DNA of 64,000 nt from Plecoglossus altivelis (lineage: Eukaryota; Chordata; Actinopteri; Osmeriformes; Plecoglossidae), in assembly GCA_036571765.1 (NCBI GenBank), contig BROE01000007.1, forward strand, positions 10,779,264 through 10,843,263. The letters run 5' to 3'. The notes below the pieces were generated by a model, which made no database searches, was not told where the DNA came from, and worked only from the letters and a program-made list of their open reading frames with translations. Numbering within the stretch: position 1 is the stretch's first letter; each line of letters opens with the position of its first letter. Shown here one piece after another: positions 46,420 through 59,997 of this stretch. Position numbers and translations under genes: made by a program.

Positions 46420-49400
46420 CACTCAAGACAACCAGGTGGGAGGAAATAGCAAAGCAGAACGAGGGAGGTTGGGTGCTTTTCCCCCTCTCTCATTCTTGAA
46501 GGCTACAGGAATAAGTGTGTTCCATCTGTATGTCAGCTCCCATCGCTCAGACAGGAGCGGCAGACAGGTCCTCACTGGAGAGCCTCCAAGGCTGACCGGA
46601 GGTGACAGAGCAGCACGGACCTGCAAAAAACAAGAGGTTACTCTGTCAAGGAACGAGGCAGGGATGACATGGGGGAAGGACCAGAGAGTGGGAGGAGGGC
46701 GGGGGGTTGATGGTCAGGGAGAAGGGCATCACAGGTATTGAGCCAGAGACAGACTTTGTCTTTCTTAGCCATTTGTTTTTTTGCCGATATGTTCCTTCCA
46801 TGTTCCCTTTCTTCTTGCTTCTCTTTATAATTGTATTATTCTCTTTTTCTCTCTGTCTCGTATTCTGTGTCTGAGTCTCTCACACACACTAATACACACA
46901 TTTCTATTTCTTCTAGAGCGATGGCCCCACCCAGTTCAGATGTACTCTGACACCCCAGTCTAGCTGTGCTCCCCAGACGAGGCCCACTCTAGACCCTAGC
47001 TAAGTCAGTCGCTCTAGCCCAGACCCAGGTCATGTGATCCCGACCTGCTATGTTTAACAAGGCTGCAGTGCAGCAGGGGCCTCTGAGAAGGGCTGCGTTC
47101 AATAGCAGCAGGAAATCAAATGTTGGGCTGAAGGGGTGGGGCTCTGTGCAATATATCAGGATATCCAGTGGTGTTGCTTTGCCTCTTGAATTTCCACAGT
47201 CTGAGTTACAAAAGGCAGATGCCTGCAGACTGATTTCCCTCGCTGAACCTGAGATTTGATCTAAACTCTCATTGACTGACTGGGTTGAGCTCTTGTCGTA
47301 TCCTTGTTTCCATTGCTCCCAGCATTAAATCAGTGCAATCTGAAACTCCTGAACTCCTCCTCTCCCCTCATCCTCAAATGAGCTGACCTTCGCTATCATT
47401 CAGCTCTCTGGAGCAGTAATTCCTCTCCATCTTTTTTTCTCTCTGCAGCCATAGACTATGCCTGTGGACATAGAAGGATCCTGTTGCTCCCCCCCCCCCC
47501 CCCCCCCCTACCCCCACAACGCACACGCGCACACACACGCACACGCACACACGCACACATCTGTGTCATTCCTGAGAGATTTTGGCCCATTAAATGAGTG
47601 AAGCCTGGTTCGGTGCAGCAGTCTCTCAGATCGCTCCCTCCCCTCTTCTTTGTTCACTCAAATCAGAAACAGCTGCAGTCTTCCACAGTTGTAAGTCACT
47701 CACTCAGTGGAAATGTAAAAGCCATTAACTGAACCCCTCGTTGGTCCCCCTCCTCCTACACCAGCAGTGTGTGTGTGTGTGTGTGTGTGTTGAGAGTTAA
47801 AACGATGCACGTTGTTGTAAAGGTATTCGTTGACACAATGTCCTTCAAAGTACCTCAACAGCAACTTTGGAAAAGGTTGTCAACAAGTTCTTGTGTATTT
47901 CTAGGGAAAACATTTAGGAAGAAATATTGACATTATTGAAATAGTACACTGTGTGCAAAGGATAGAGCCACAGTGGAACACAACACGAAGTTGCATGAGT
48001 TGCCAAGGTCAAATGAGTTTATGCTGACTCTGAACATGTAAAACTAAAAACTACCTCCAGGAAAATGGCTTAGCCATCCACATTATGGCCTTTCCAGTCC
48101 CAACATTAAAAATACCATTTAAATTCTATAAGAGCCACGCATAAATAGAGAGAAGGAAGAGGCCGTTTGGGCGACAACATTTATGTTCTAACGCAGAAAA
48201 GTCAAAGCCGTTCTGTCCGATACTTTGTTAGTCTCCTCTTCCACCCCCTTTCTCTCCCCTCCCTGTGCTATCTCCTGTGGAGATCTCTCATTTCCTGCAA
48301 GCCCAATGTTGATTTCATAGTGGAGCTCAGGGCTTACAGTGGGAGTCTATGAGACTGGGGAGGGATGGAGAGAGGGAGAGAGGGAGAGAGGGAGGAAGGG
48401 AGAGGTGGGGTAACGGGTGAGTTGAACCTGGTCCAAACACAACCTCGACCTTCTTGGTGAAATCCAATCCCAAACTGGAAGGCAAGGGAGATATTTTTAC
48501 ATTCTTTAAAAAGTATGGATATGTGGAAGTGTTTAGACATGATGGTGAATAATTCAAAAATTCTTCAGTACAAACAGTAAGGCATTTTGCCATTCAATTT
48601 GTCACACATTTGGGTGCTTTAAGGACACTACTGTGATTGGAAGAGCAATATACATTGGTTCTTACAAGAATCTCCTTTGCTGTATAATTCAACACACTTG
48701 TGATATCAAAAATCCACAACTGTTGTTCTGACAGTGACTCACACTCACACAGAATATCTACCAGCACTCTATTTCCTTTCTATCACCAACATCGATGAAA
48801 CTTGAGTCTCTGAAGCATCCAGCTTTCATTTCCCCTTTTTTTTTAAACCACCAAAGTATCTGTCACTACAACAAGTTCTGCAAACTTGTCAATTCCTCCT
48901 CCTCCTTCCCTCTGCTCCCCTACACCACCCAGCATGCCCAAGGTATTGTGTGTTTTCATGTCACCCAACTGAATGGCTGGTATTTCTGGTCAAGCTGAGA
49001 TGCGGCTTTCAATCCTCCTAAAGAATGTGGCTGTGGTGTTTTTAAAAAGCTTCAGATTTGCTGAGATCGTATTGTGTTTCTGTGAGCTGTTTTTGCTGTT
49101 TGGTTTTAGCGGGCGTCACGTTCAACTGTTCCAGGCTATAGCGAGAGCCTCGGAGGTCGTGTCACACTCGCGCCCAAATTCATGCAGACTGCACATCGCA
49201 CACTGGCACACACTTCACTCAACACTGTCTTAGCTGGCCTGTTTCCGGTCCCTGTGATATCGCTGCAGGGCCTCCAGCACACACACGCACGCACATACAC
49301 ACACACGCACACACACACACACACGCACACACACACATACTATATATATGATGAATGCAACACCCTAACCACGCACACATTACCCACACCCACGCTCCAC

Positions 49401-51217
49401 ACAGAGCCACTGCAGTAGCCTTGCGTGACTGAGGCTTCACACATCTCTACCCTGAAGTTGATCAAGGCATGAAGGAGCATACACCCACAGTAATGTGAGA
49501 AGTTTACACTATAGTGAAGTGTGTGTGCGTGCGTGTGCCTGACAGACAAACTTCACACATCCTGTCCATCCTACTATGAATTAACGTAACACGCATAGCA
49601 CATTACGACATGCATCGAATGATCCTGTTTGACATTTAGTTGAGGAGAACTTTTATGGAAACTCCCATTTGAAAGCTTTGTTTATTCTCTCTTCACCAGT
49701 ATGGTTGGACACGGTTTGTAAAAATGTAGTCACTCAAAACTCCAAGAAGCCATCAGACAAATGACAAATGATCATCATTAGAGACGAAATAACAAGAAGA
49801 AGCTCCATATAGTCTGTCTTTAATACCACCAGCGTTAAATAATCTTAAGCTGTAAGTGCCACTTATACCACATCATTTACTGGTAAAGACTTGGAATGAC
49901 AATGATGAGGAAAGCTCTTTTCTATTACTCAATGAACTGCATGACACACGATGAATGGCTTACTGCACTCCTGCCATGTGGGACACAAAGATGTGCTCGT
50001 CTAAGGGTGTAGTTCACCACCGCAGAACAATGGCTGAAGTATGACATCTCATTCAGAAATCTTGCCAAAAGGAGGTTAGGCGGTTTGACTGTCAATACAG
50101 GTCTTCCGTTTAGCATTCAGCTGGTTCTCACAGGTGAATAACAGCAAGCCTTTGGCTGTAGATACATAACAAGAGACCCATATACTGTCCTTGTGATCCT
50201 GGGCGCCTGTGTTTGAGGTTGAAACAGGAGTCCTTTGCTGAGGTGTCACTGTTGAGGTGGCTAATTGAGCTGTATCCAGGGCAGGCCTGTGAAAAGCACT
50301 CCATGCCAAGGTGGGGGTTTCTGAGGGCACGGACCCAATAAAAGGCCCTTTATACCCCAATAGTGTGTCCAATCTCTAAGCCTCCCTGGCATTCACTCTC
50401 AAATACTAATGGTGCTTACCCTTGCACTAATTGAGAGTGTACTTAACCTGCATGTTTAAATGCACTTCAAGAAAATATACAGGGCTGATTAAAATGCCAC
50501 TAGTGGTTGGCACAAAATGGCTAGTTTGTTAGGAAATGGTAAAAAGTTTCACAAAGTTGTGTCAATAGAGAAGGAAATTGAGTCAATTTTTCTTGAATGC
50601 TGTCTGTGCTGTGTTTTAGGGGTTCATGACTCATTTTGTAATCCTTTTGACAAAAGTATGTAATATATCTGATTGTATGTTTGTACATACTTGCATGGAC
50701 ATCTGCTTGTGTTTGTGTCATAAATCAGTAGTGGGAGTGGACAGCAGGACTGGAATGGTCCTAGAGGAGTAGGAGAAGGAGGAGAAAGAGGCGGTAGAGG
50801 AGGAGAAACAGGAGGAGGAGGTTGAAGAGGAGGAACAGATTCTCTGGCTGTGAGGGATCAGTTGCAGGATTGTAAACACCCCCTCACCACTACCACCACC
50901 ACCACTACACCAAACTGGATCTTTTGAAATGGTTGAGCCATGGGTGTGCCCCCCCCACCCCCACCCCCCTCCTTTCCTCTTCATGTTTCCTGTTGGGCTG
51001 GCTAGACTCCTTTGACAGATTTACAACTTTGGGGTCAAAGTTTTCCGACAGCAGCAAATAAATCTTACACCACCCCCTCCCTGCTGCTCCCCCACCTGAT
51101 AAAAAGACACACTCGCCTGGCCCCCTGCATCCTTTCATGTCTAATGCACAACTGGCCCTTGGAGAAAAGAGCCTGTGTGTTGCACTAGTTTTATATGTAT
51201 GTGTGTGTGTGTGTGTA

Positions 51218-51282
<65 letters not shown>

Positions 51283-52930
51283 AAGAGTGAGAAAGAAGCA
51301 AAAGATAGAGAGACAGAGAGAGGGTAAGTGCCTTGCAGTTCTGTGGTTAGAAGAAAAAATGCTGGACATTGTTCTTGAACCATAACGACAGATGGTTCAT
51401 GTTTCAATCGTTTTCGGGGGTTGATGATTTTTTTCACTCCGTCTCCCATCTGATTTTTATGTTTTGGTCTCAGCATGATATTTGCTCCTCTCCTCCCCCT
51501 GGATGGATAAGAAGAGCGGGACACTGCTTCATTCCAACAGCATGCCATCATCCATCTCCCCTCCTCCTTCTCTCCCTCCGCCCTCCCTGAAACATCTCCC
51601 AACATAACATTCATTTCTTTTTATTCACGCGCCTTCTCCTTTTCATCACAGTATCTGGGTTGTGCATCGATCGCGTGACCGGGGTAGATGGGGGAGGGGG
51701 TATTGAAGTTCTGTCACTGACACGGTGGAGCCATGCATCTCATGATCTCAGCTTATCAGCACCCTGAAATGGAGCTCTCATCAGAGTTACGGCAACCGAA
51801 CGACACATTTTTGGTAAAACTCAATAGGAGTTACTGTTGATGTCTTCACGATAATGACTTCTTAATGTTTAACACCACCGGAAAGTCTGACTGAGATCCT
51901 GGATTTGATTGCTTTCCCTCAAACTATCACAGCAGTAATGTCTGCTGTAACAGTTGATATTTTCTACCAGTAGTAGATTTCTGTTTTTACTTAAAAAAAA
52001 GTCCATCTCTCTTCTGGCTCTATGACTGGTCAATACTGAGGTCTACATCATTATAGGAACTCAATACATCCCCATGTTCCCTGTGCTGTGTAGTTAGTAC
52101 TCTACTGTGCAGGGCAGGGTTTTAAGGCCTTACCTGGCCTCCACCTGCTTGTGTACACTGTGTAAATGCATCCTGCCCACTAGCTTAACCCAGCAAGCCC
52201 TTTTTATTCCATGCTGTTTTATTGAGTTAGGTGAGAAGATTTAATATTGTAGCTCTCTGGCTCCAACGTCTCTCTGCATTCAGACTCCAGAAAGTGTTTC
52301 GCTATGACTTAATGTAACCAATTATTGCACTGTAGTTTCATATTCTCTTTAAAGCGTTCGTGCAGTGTAAGTGCAAGCTTACGTTCTGGCACTGCAGTGT
52401 GCTGTGGTGGAACTGGTGCGCGAGCTGTATGTGTACTCACACACACGCGCTACACACACGTCAATGAAGACACACTCGTGTTGTGGTATCATTCCAACCA
52501 ACCGTAATTCTTTATGTGCGTTGAGAACGTTTTTGTTTTAAGGTGAAGTACTTTGTCCAAACCTTCTAAAGGAAGAGTAGAAGGATGACAGATGGAAGCA
52601 GGAAAGAGAGTGAGGATGAGGTCAAAGGTGTGGAATCAACCCCTCTGACATTTCCTGGAGAGGTCTTATCTAACCCAGTGACAACGTCCCACTGGAGCGA
52701 GACATTGGGATGAACAGATCAGGGGTGTGGGGATTTAGCGGATTAACGAATGATCAAACACAGCGTCCTCCCTCCCTCCCTTCCTCACTCCATCCTTCCA
52801 TCTCTTGTCCCATCGGTCCATCCCTTGTTCCCTCACTCTCATAATCTACATACTAATATCCCCTCATTCAACCTTTTGGATGTTATGTTCCTCTTTTCTC
52901 AGGCTTTGTGTAATTGGATTGCAGGAGTGA
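44759..52930. other. Gene-free region rich in simple repeats
   Basis: No protein-coding gene supported. It holds (GA)n at 46379-46414, poly-C at 47489-47508 followed by CA repeats to about 47559, (GT)n at 47766-47790, GGGAGA repeats at 48356-48405, (CA)n at about 49277-49338, GAG-rich sequence at 50747-50833, and a compound GT/GA tract at 51196-51280. Open frames in these places are repeat translations. Confidence 0.55.
51196..51280. repeat. Compound (GT)n(GA)n microsatellite
   Basis: About 18 bases of GT repeat followed, after a short interruption, by about 60 bases of uninterrupted GA. Confidence 0.92.
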
Positions 52931-53171
52931 TCCACTGTCTGGACTATCCTCCCTCTGGTCTCTTCCTCCTGGCCCGCCTCTCAGTGCTTGCAGGAGGGTG
53001 GGGGAGGGGGGCCATTCCAGTCCACTCGCCTGGCCGGGTCTGTTTTGGTCGCTCGCTTCCCAGTGTCACTCCACTGGTCTCCTGTTGGACGTAACACCAG
53101 ACGACAGCCTGGCTTCATGCACCAGCGAGTCTGTGTCCTGAAAAACCTGAGAGGGGGTGGGGGGGAGTGGG
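52931..53171 (+). repeat. Left copy of sequence duplicated across the assembly gap
   Basis: Contains CAGTGCTTGCAGGAGGGTGG, GGGCCATTCCAGTCCACTCG, GTTTTGGTCGCTCGCTTCCC and CACCAGCGAGTCTGTGTCCT in order. The same order recurs, with small insertions, after the gap. Confidence 0.9.
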
Positions 53172-53425
53172 NNNNNNNNNNNNNNNNNNNNNNNNNNNNN
53201 NNNNNNNNNNNNNNNNNNNNNNNNNNNNNNNNNNNNNNNNNNNNNNNNNNNNNNNNNNNNNNNNNNNNNNNNNNNNNNNNNNNNNNNNNNNNNNNNNNNN
53301 NNNNNNNNNNNNNNNNNNNNNNNNNNNNNNNNNNNNNNNNNNNNNNNNNNNNNNNNNNNNNNNNNNNNNNNNNNNNNNNNNNNNNNNNNNNNNNNNNNNN
53401 NNNNNNNNNNNNNNNNNNNNNNNNN
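53172..53425. other. Assembly gap (254 N)
   Basis: A run of unknown bases. Long open frames spanning it are meaningless. Confidence 1.
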
Positions 53426-53680
53426 GCACGCTCATGGCCACGTCTCTGAGCGAGTGCTTGCAGGGAGGTGGGGGAAGAGGGGGCCATTCCAGTCCCACTC
53501 ACGCATCTGGACCCGGAGTTCTGTTTTGGTCGCTCGCCTTCCCAGTGTGCACTCCATCTGGTCTCCTGTTGGGATCGTAATCACAAGACGATCGCTCATT
53601 GCTCATGCACCAGCGAGTCTGTGTCCTGATCATAAACCTGAGAGGCGGAGTGGGGGGATGTGGGAGGGGAGGGGGGGTGT
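53426..53680 (+). repeat. Right copy of the gap-flanking sequence, error-laden
   Basis: Carries GAGTGCTTGCAGGGAGGTGG, GGGCCATTCCAGTCCCACTC, GTTTTGGTCGCTCGCCTTCC and CACCAGCGAGTCTGTGTCCT. It differs from the left copy mainly by 1-5 base insertions, as in low-quality read ends, suggesting the two are one locus. Confidence 0.85.
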
Positions 53681-56600
53681 AGCACGGTAGTAGGCGTGGG
53701 TGTGGGGGGGGGGTATAAGGGAATAAGTCCAGTTTTTCTTGGAGTGGAGGAAATTGAAGAAGGGATGGAGGGGCAGGGGAGGGGTGAGAGACTCCTGAGA
53801 CAGGAAAAGAAGGTCTGTGACCTTTGCCAACAAAGTTTGAAGTTGACTTTGCTTGATTTGCTCCTGCAGCCCTACTGCCGCACTATTGAGTGCATCACGT
53901 ATTCCTGAAACTAGGTCACTGTCTAAAAATCCAAACTCATCTTCCCTACTATGATTCCCTGCAGTAGTGGCCCAGGGGGATGCTGGGAGTATGAGTTCAT
54001 CTCACCCCACTCTCCCTGACCACTTTGTTCTTTTTTTTCCTCCTAAAATGAACGAGGACTTCAAATGTTTCCATGTCCGCTCATCTCACGTCGCCATGTT
54101 TTTTTTTTCATGCCATTAAAAGACCCTGTAGAGCAAACAGTAGATCCACAGCTCACCTTGGTTTCAACATTCTGCAAGTCTTTTTCACGTGTCAGAGAGT
54201 GAGCTTGTAATGCAATCTAATGACAAACAAGGACATGTTCTAAATCCCTTTGTTCAGGGGGCGAGGACCTGTTGAAGAGGCAGCTCTGTTTGCAGGACGC
54301 ACGCCACAGCATCGTCAGGACACTGCATGTTTGTGTGTTCTTAGCCAAGGTAACAGTAAACCTCCTTGTAGACATCTGCCAACCTACATCTGCCTCTAGC
54401 TTTGCTTTCCTGGCACTGCCAGCCCATTAGTATCATGTAGCGCTGGGCGCTAATCCAACCAGTACAATGTGACCTTAATCTCCCAGCATGCCCCACACAT
54501 CTGGCCACCTTAAGAGGACGATAGCCATGCCTCCGTGTCCCCAGACCCCAAGGCCAACTGGATACATTTCATACACCATCAGCAATCAGTTTGATTTGAT
54601 TTGCAATCAACACCACAGAGCCGTCGACTTCTCCCGTCAACCTAGACTCTCAGGTAAGTAAAGAATCCCTACCATCAAGCTGTAAGCTTGATGAGGTGAG
54701 CCTGTGTGATCTCAATCAGCTGCTTCAAGATGAGCTGACCTGGGATTAACATGTGCAATGCTCCCGTGTGTCAAATCTCTCTATTTGCGTTTTCTGGACC
54801 TAAGAGAGACTGTTACCTCATGACCCTGCTCTGTTTCTGCACTATTTAAAAGCTACACAGTCTTTCCCTTTTCTTTCCAGAAGGATCAGTGGAATACTTG
54901 TGGTTTGGAAACAAAACCAGATTGGGATCCTAGTATGCAGCCTTGGGGTTTGAAGTATACCTAAATACACACATGCCTGAATACATACATACACACATAC
55001 ATGCATGCGTGTTGCAAATGTTACTGTTGAGGGGTGATCTGTATTACTATCTTAAATGTACTTACATGTGTACCTCAAGCAGAGACCAACCTTAAAGTGT
55101 AGATTGTGTACGCTCTAGTCTTTGTCAAATGTCTATGTGCAGGGGCTTGATAGTCACTGGGACACTTTGATGAGATGCTTTGCAGCTACACAGGAAACTA
55201 AGTGATATATATACATGTACCATAGCCTGAGGAATTGGCATGAAAGTTTCAACCTCAAACTTCCGCTTCTGTGCGGATGTTTTTCTCTTGATGTTCTGAT
55301 CAGAAGGGAGAAGTCAACTTTTCTTGTCAGTGTTTACTTGCAGTTTGCTGGAAAAATAATTAGACGTGGGTACACTATATTCTTTTTTTTTCCAGTTTAC
55401 TTTTTGACAACGGCTAATCCGTCGACACTTTTTTCAAATTTGATTTCAGAGCTGCATCTTCAGATGTTACGAAAAGGCAGCCCACATTGTGCAATTCCAC
55501 ATTATCCAACACCCTTGAAGATTTCGGCCTAATACGGCCTGCTCCGTAGGGTCTGCATTGCTTAGTGACCGGGTGAGTGTTTCTTCACAGCGTGTTGCAA
55601 TATTTACTCATAGACTTTACGCATTGACTGAAAAGAGCAATATTTATACTGTTTCTGTACGCATTTGTCGATGTTCGACTTTCAACACTGACTCCAGTAA
55701 CCTCACTCCACCTCACTTCTCCTCCCTTTTCTTCAGTTCTCCAGCCCAAACACAACCACCCAGCCACACATGAGACCTTTGTCATGCCTTTCCACTTCTC
55801 TTCAACCCCCCCCCCTGTTCTCCTTTCAGCTTGACACTGCAATCAATAAGCAATTAAAAAGGGCAACATTGCTTGGGCTCTGCTTACTTAGTTCCGCTGG
55901 ATGTTTTTCTTCTGTGTTCAGGATGTGTGAAGCCCTCACAGGACTGGGTACAGGAGGAGACAGACCATCTAGTGTGTGTTCGTGGAATTACAGTCGCACA
56001 GTCAGTGGATGAGAGGGTTTTTTTTCAGGAGCAGGTCCTAACATTCTCCCAAATCCATCAAGTGTATCACACGCCACAGGCTATGTAGGAAAAACAAGTC
56101 TGGTTTTGACACAATCCTATTACCCTAATATGTACTGAAAACCAGGCTAATGTGATACAGCACCAAAACCACTGTTCAAAAACAATTTGTAAAGCACAAC
56201 AATTTGAAAAGTACCAAATCCATTCAAGATGAACAACAAGAAAAGTGCTTGAGTTGAAGGCAGCTAATCTTGTTCTTTAGTCATCCCCAAACTCAGGAAC
56301 CTCAAACACTGTCCCTTCTGCCAGCAGTTACATTAATAACATGCCTTCACTCCAACGACTGTTCCAAGAGCTGCACGTTACCATTTAGACAGCATCATGC
56401 GAGGTGAGGTGTTAGGGAGATGTGTTTATGAAGCATGTTCTCGTCCTGCGGCTGTGGTGTGGGGTCTGTTTTATCAGAGTGCTGACACCCTGTTCTAGTC
56501 CCCTGGTTTGACAAGCTACAAGCAGGCAGATGTCTCCTGTCAGCCATGGCCTCTGTACTCGTACGCTGATATGGAATGACCACAACTGGGATGGGGGAGA

Positions 56601-56879
56601 CCAGGGCTAAGAGGCTCAGAAGAAAGTGTGCGCGTTTGTGTGTTTGTGTGCATGTGTTGTGAATTGCATGTGTGTGTGTGTGTGTGTGTGTGTGCACTCC
56701 CCACACCTACAGATAGCATGTGCACATGTTGTGTGTGTGGCACAGAACATGGGGAGAGAAAATAGGAGAGGTGGTATGTTTTGGATTAAAGGAGGGGATA
56801 AGGCTGTGAAGGGAAAAAAAATCTGTTCAGTCGCTGAGGTCCAAATCCTCTCCCCCCTCTTCCCCTCCTCCTACTTCTC
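53681..56879. other. Gene-free region after the gap
   Basis: No recognised gene. A 92-base segment at 54258-54349 sits between an acceptor-like TTTGTTCAG and a donor-like AAG/GTAACA and is open in two frames, but it matches no protein I know. A (GT)n tract lies at 56668-56694. Confidence 0.5.
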
Positions 56880-57660
56880 CTTTCCTTAACACTCCTCTCT
56901 TTTTACAGGCTGCCATTTCCACTAAATTAGTGCCCAGGGTTTTAATTGCAGTTTATGAAGCTCATTTATTGGCGCGAGAGTGTATGTTTGTGTGATCTGG
57001 CATCCAGCGAACCAGGCCAGGCCTTGGGCTTCTCCCAGCCTCCCTGTGGTTTTGCGTTCAAATTTTTTTTTTCTGGACTTTTTTTTTCTTCTTTCTCCTT
57101 TTCTTTTAACACCAGAATGTTGTTGCGCTTAACCGTACACACTACTGTTTTTATAGAGAATTAGCACTCCTTGGCTGTGCGGCTCACACTGGAAGTGTTG
57201 CTTTTAAATCATCTGTTTGCTTTAAACCACCAAGGCACGTGCCATGAGCCTCTCGTTTGAAGAGTGATCAGTTCCTCAATGGTATTCTGCTCTACTGTTA
57301 TCACACATAACATTTTCACTGTTTGACCTCACTCTATCAATAGGATGTTCTCATAACAGGGTAGTTTTAGATCATCTCCCCTAATCCATGTCTGCGATCA
57401 ACCTCTTCACATCTATTTCTTTCTCCATCTCTCCTCTCTCTTTCCATCTTTCTTCTCCTTCACCTCATCCCCCAGCATGGCATTCCAGTGACACCCCAGA
57501 GGCTAATTATGCCTTAATTACATTTGTTGGAATTGATTTGTGATTTAGTCTTGCCTCTGTTGTTCCAGCTCATTGGCCCCCATAGAAATGTCATTAATGC
57601 ACCATTATTTTCACGGGCGGTCTAATTAAAGGGACATACTCTCTGGGTTTCCACTGATGA
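56880..57660. promoter_or_regulatory. Candidate cluster of conserved non-coding elements
   Basis: Two patches stand out from the low-complexity surroundings. Positions 56910-56980 have AATTAGTGCCC, GTTTTAATTGCAG and CATTTATTGGCGCG. Positions 57500-57625 have GGCTAATTATGCCTTAATTA, GTCATTAATGCACCATTA and GGTCTAATTAAAGG, dense in homeodomain TAATTA cores. The balanced composition and lack of repeats resemble developmental enhancers. Conservation was not tested. Confidence 0.35.
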
Positions 57661-58538
57661 GATGGTGGGAAAAGGAGCATGTTGGCAACTTGCCCCCCAG
57701 TGATCCAAAATGGAAGACACAGCAGGGGCCACATAACCTGACTGCAGGGGAAATGTACTATGGATGTAATCAATTAGAATTCACTGTGGGGACCAGATAT
57801 CAAGAGTCACCTTGCCTGGGAAGTTGCGTTTTGAAATACCATGACAAAAAGTGTGACGTTCCGACATGACACGTACAGTATGTTGCCAGGTGATGAGCAA
57901 GATCTCACGAACGGTTACTATGGACATTCTGCCAGATTGTTGTCCATGTTATCGCTTGGTCACTGTAAGAGCCTCACTTCAACTCCAATTTAACTTCAAC
58001 TTCATCACAACCTCTCTGCTGACATTGTGTCAAGGGTTTGGCCGAACAAATGTAATAACACGCATGGCTTATCTGGTGTCCTCATGGTCTCTGTCATGAA
58101 ACAAAGGGAAATTTTATGCACGCAACTTGGACCAACAAAGCATTTAACTGAACCTCTCTTGGACGTCAGCCTGGTCCCACAGCCCGCATATCGTCATTGG
58201 GTCACCTCAGCCACACAGCACATCGGCAGCTTGGAATATGACATCGCTATAGGAGGAAAATAAGCTCAAAACTTTTAAAGCTGCCTGTTCGTTTTTGCAG
58301 TGTTTTCAAACACTGGTCCTCCCTTAGGGAGAGATGTGGGAGGAAGAGGGGGAATGAAGGAAGGGAGGGGGTTTGTGGTGCATTCACATGTGGAAGCTTA
58401 AAGCTGCAGCGATCTTTCCCAGACTATTCTGGCCTCATATGGCCTCTGTGCTACAATATCCTGAAACCATCTAGCTGTTAGCCAGGGCCCAGAGCACAGG
58501 CTGCTCTTTCTCCATCTCCAACCATCTCCTTCTCTCTT

Positions 58539-58589
<51 letters not shown>

Positions 58590-59963
58590 TGCTGACTGTC
58601 TCACTCTCATTCTCTCTTTGTCTCAGTCTCTCTGTCTTTCTCCCTCCCTCCTTTCTTTCTCTCCCTCTCTGTTGCTCTCCCTCTCTTTCTCGGCTGACGC
58701 TTTTCCTGTGCTTTATGTGTTGTCTGCACACCCTTTTTCAGTCTGTTATTATTGTGTATAATAGGCTTCTATCAGAATGCTGGCTGGCTGGCAGGCTGAC
58801 GGGCATGTTGGACAACTGCTTCACAGTTGGTTGAGCAAGAGAGAGAATGAGAGAGGGAGGGAGTTCAGAGGGGGGAACGAAAAGAGACAGGGAGAGAAAA
58901 GTTAGAAAGGGAGTGAGGGGCAAAGGAGTGATAAAGAGAGAGGGACACATTGAGAGGAAGAGAATGAGAAAAAGGAGGAGGCAGAGGGTGAGCTAGGAAT
59001 GGGGTCACTCAAGTTTGTTGCTCATAGGATATCAATCAGCTCACTGTCTCCACCCCCAAAGCAGTCCTGCCATTCCTCTGCCTCCCTCCACCTTCTAAAG
59101 ACGCCATCTTTGGGGTGTGTTTCACCAATAATAATTTAGTCCAGAATAAAACTACATACGTTTCGGACTTATTTTTTGGATTTCAGTTTAAGTGTTCGAT
59201 GGAAACAGGGTTGACTTTGCTCAATCCTAGCCAGCTCTACTTAAGTATTATATTTCTTTAATATTACATTGGCAGAGTGTTCTATGCCTTCTCAAGTAGA
59301 TTTTGAGCAAAAGATGTTCACACTTGTTACAGGTCGCTTGCAAAATGATGTCAAGGAAACTGCAGAGGGAAACCAAGAAGCCATAAAAAAAAGGCAACCG
59401 TATCAGGAAAACGTATTATTCACTCTCAAAGGTGTTTTTCTAATCTTTGTCAAAAGTCTTTGCGATTGCTGAGTCATCTGGAAAAAGCTGCGCTCTCACA
59501 TTCTTTATGCTTGTGTAATGCACCAGAAGTGTACCTCCTTTTTTAGCCTTACAGTAAATTACATTAAGCCACAGTTCAGTGGGTCCCAATACTTTGAGAG
59601 TAACAAAAATGGACAAAGAGGAAAAACGGGTTTTTGATATTGCTCAAACCCTTCTTACCAAGGCCTCCTTATACAGCCTGCCCCGGTGCGGGCAGGACGA
59701 GAAAGGGTTAAACCTGTCTGTGGCCCACATCTGGGAATCATTTGAAACATTCCACAAGGCTTACCACATGTTTTCAGATGGACTGAATCCCGCGAAAGGC
59801 TTGGCTGTCAGAGGTTTTTGAAAAATTGCAGGGGGAAAAGGAGAGAAGAAAATTAAATTGTATAATGGTTTTCTCTCACACAGGTGAGATTGTAGGCAGG
59901 GGAGAATGGGAGATCGGATCTGTCCGTGTGCTGGTGTGCGTATGTGTGCGTGGGCACGTACAC

Positions 59964-59997
<34 letters not shown>

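Noticed and set aside
49277..49340. CRISPR-like periodic sequence
   Set aside because: It is a CA dinucleotide microsatellite in a eukaryotic genome; there are no spacers.
52981..53690. Open frames of 120-177 codons
   Set aside because: They run through the N gap and have no information content there.
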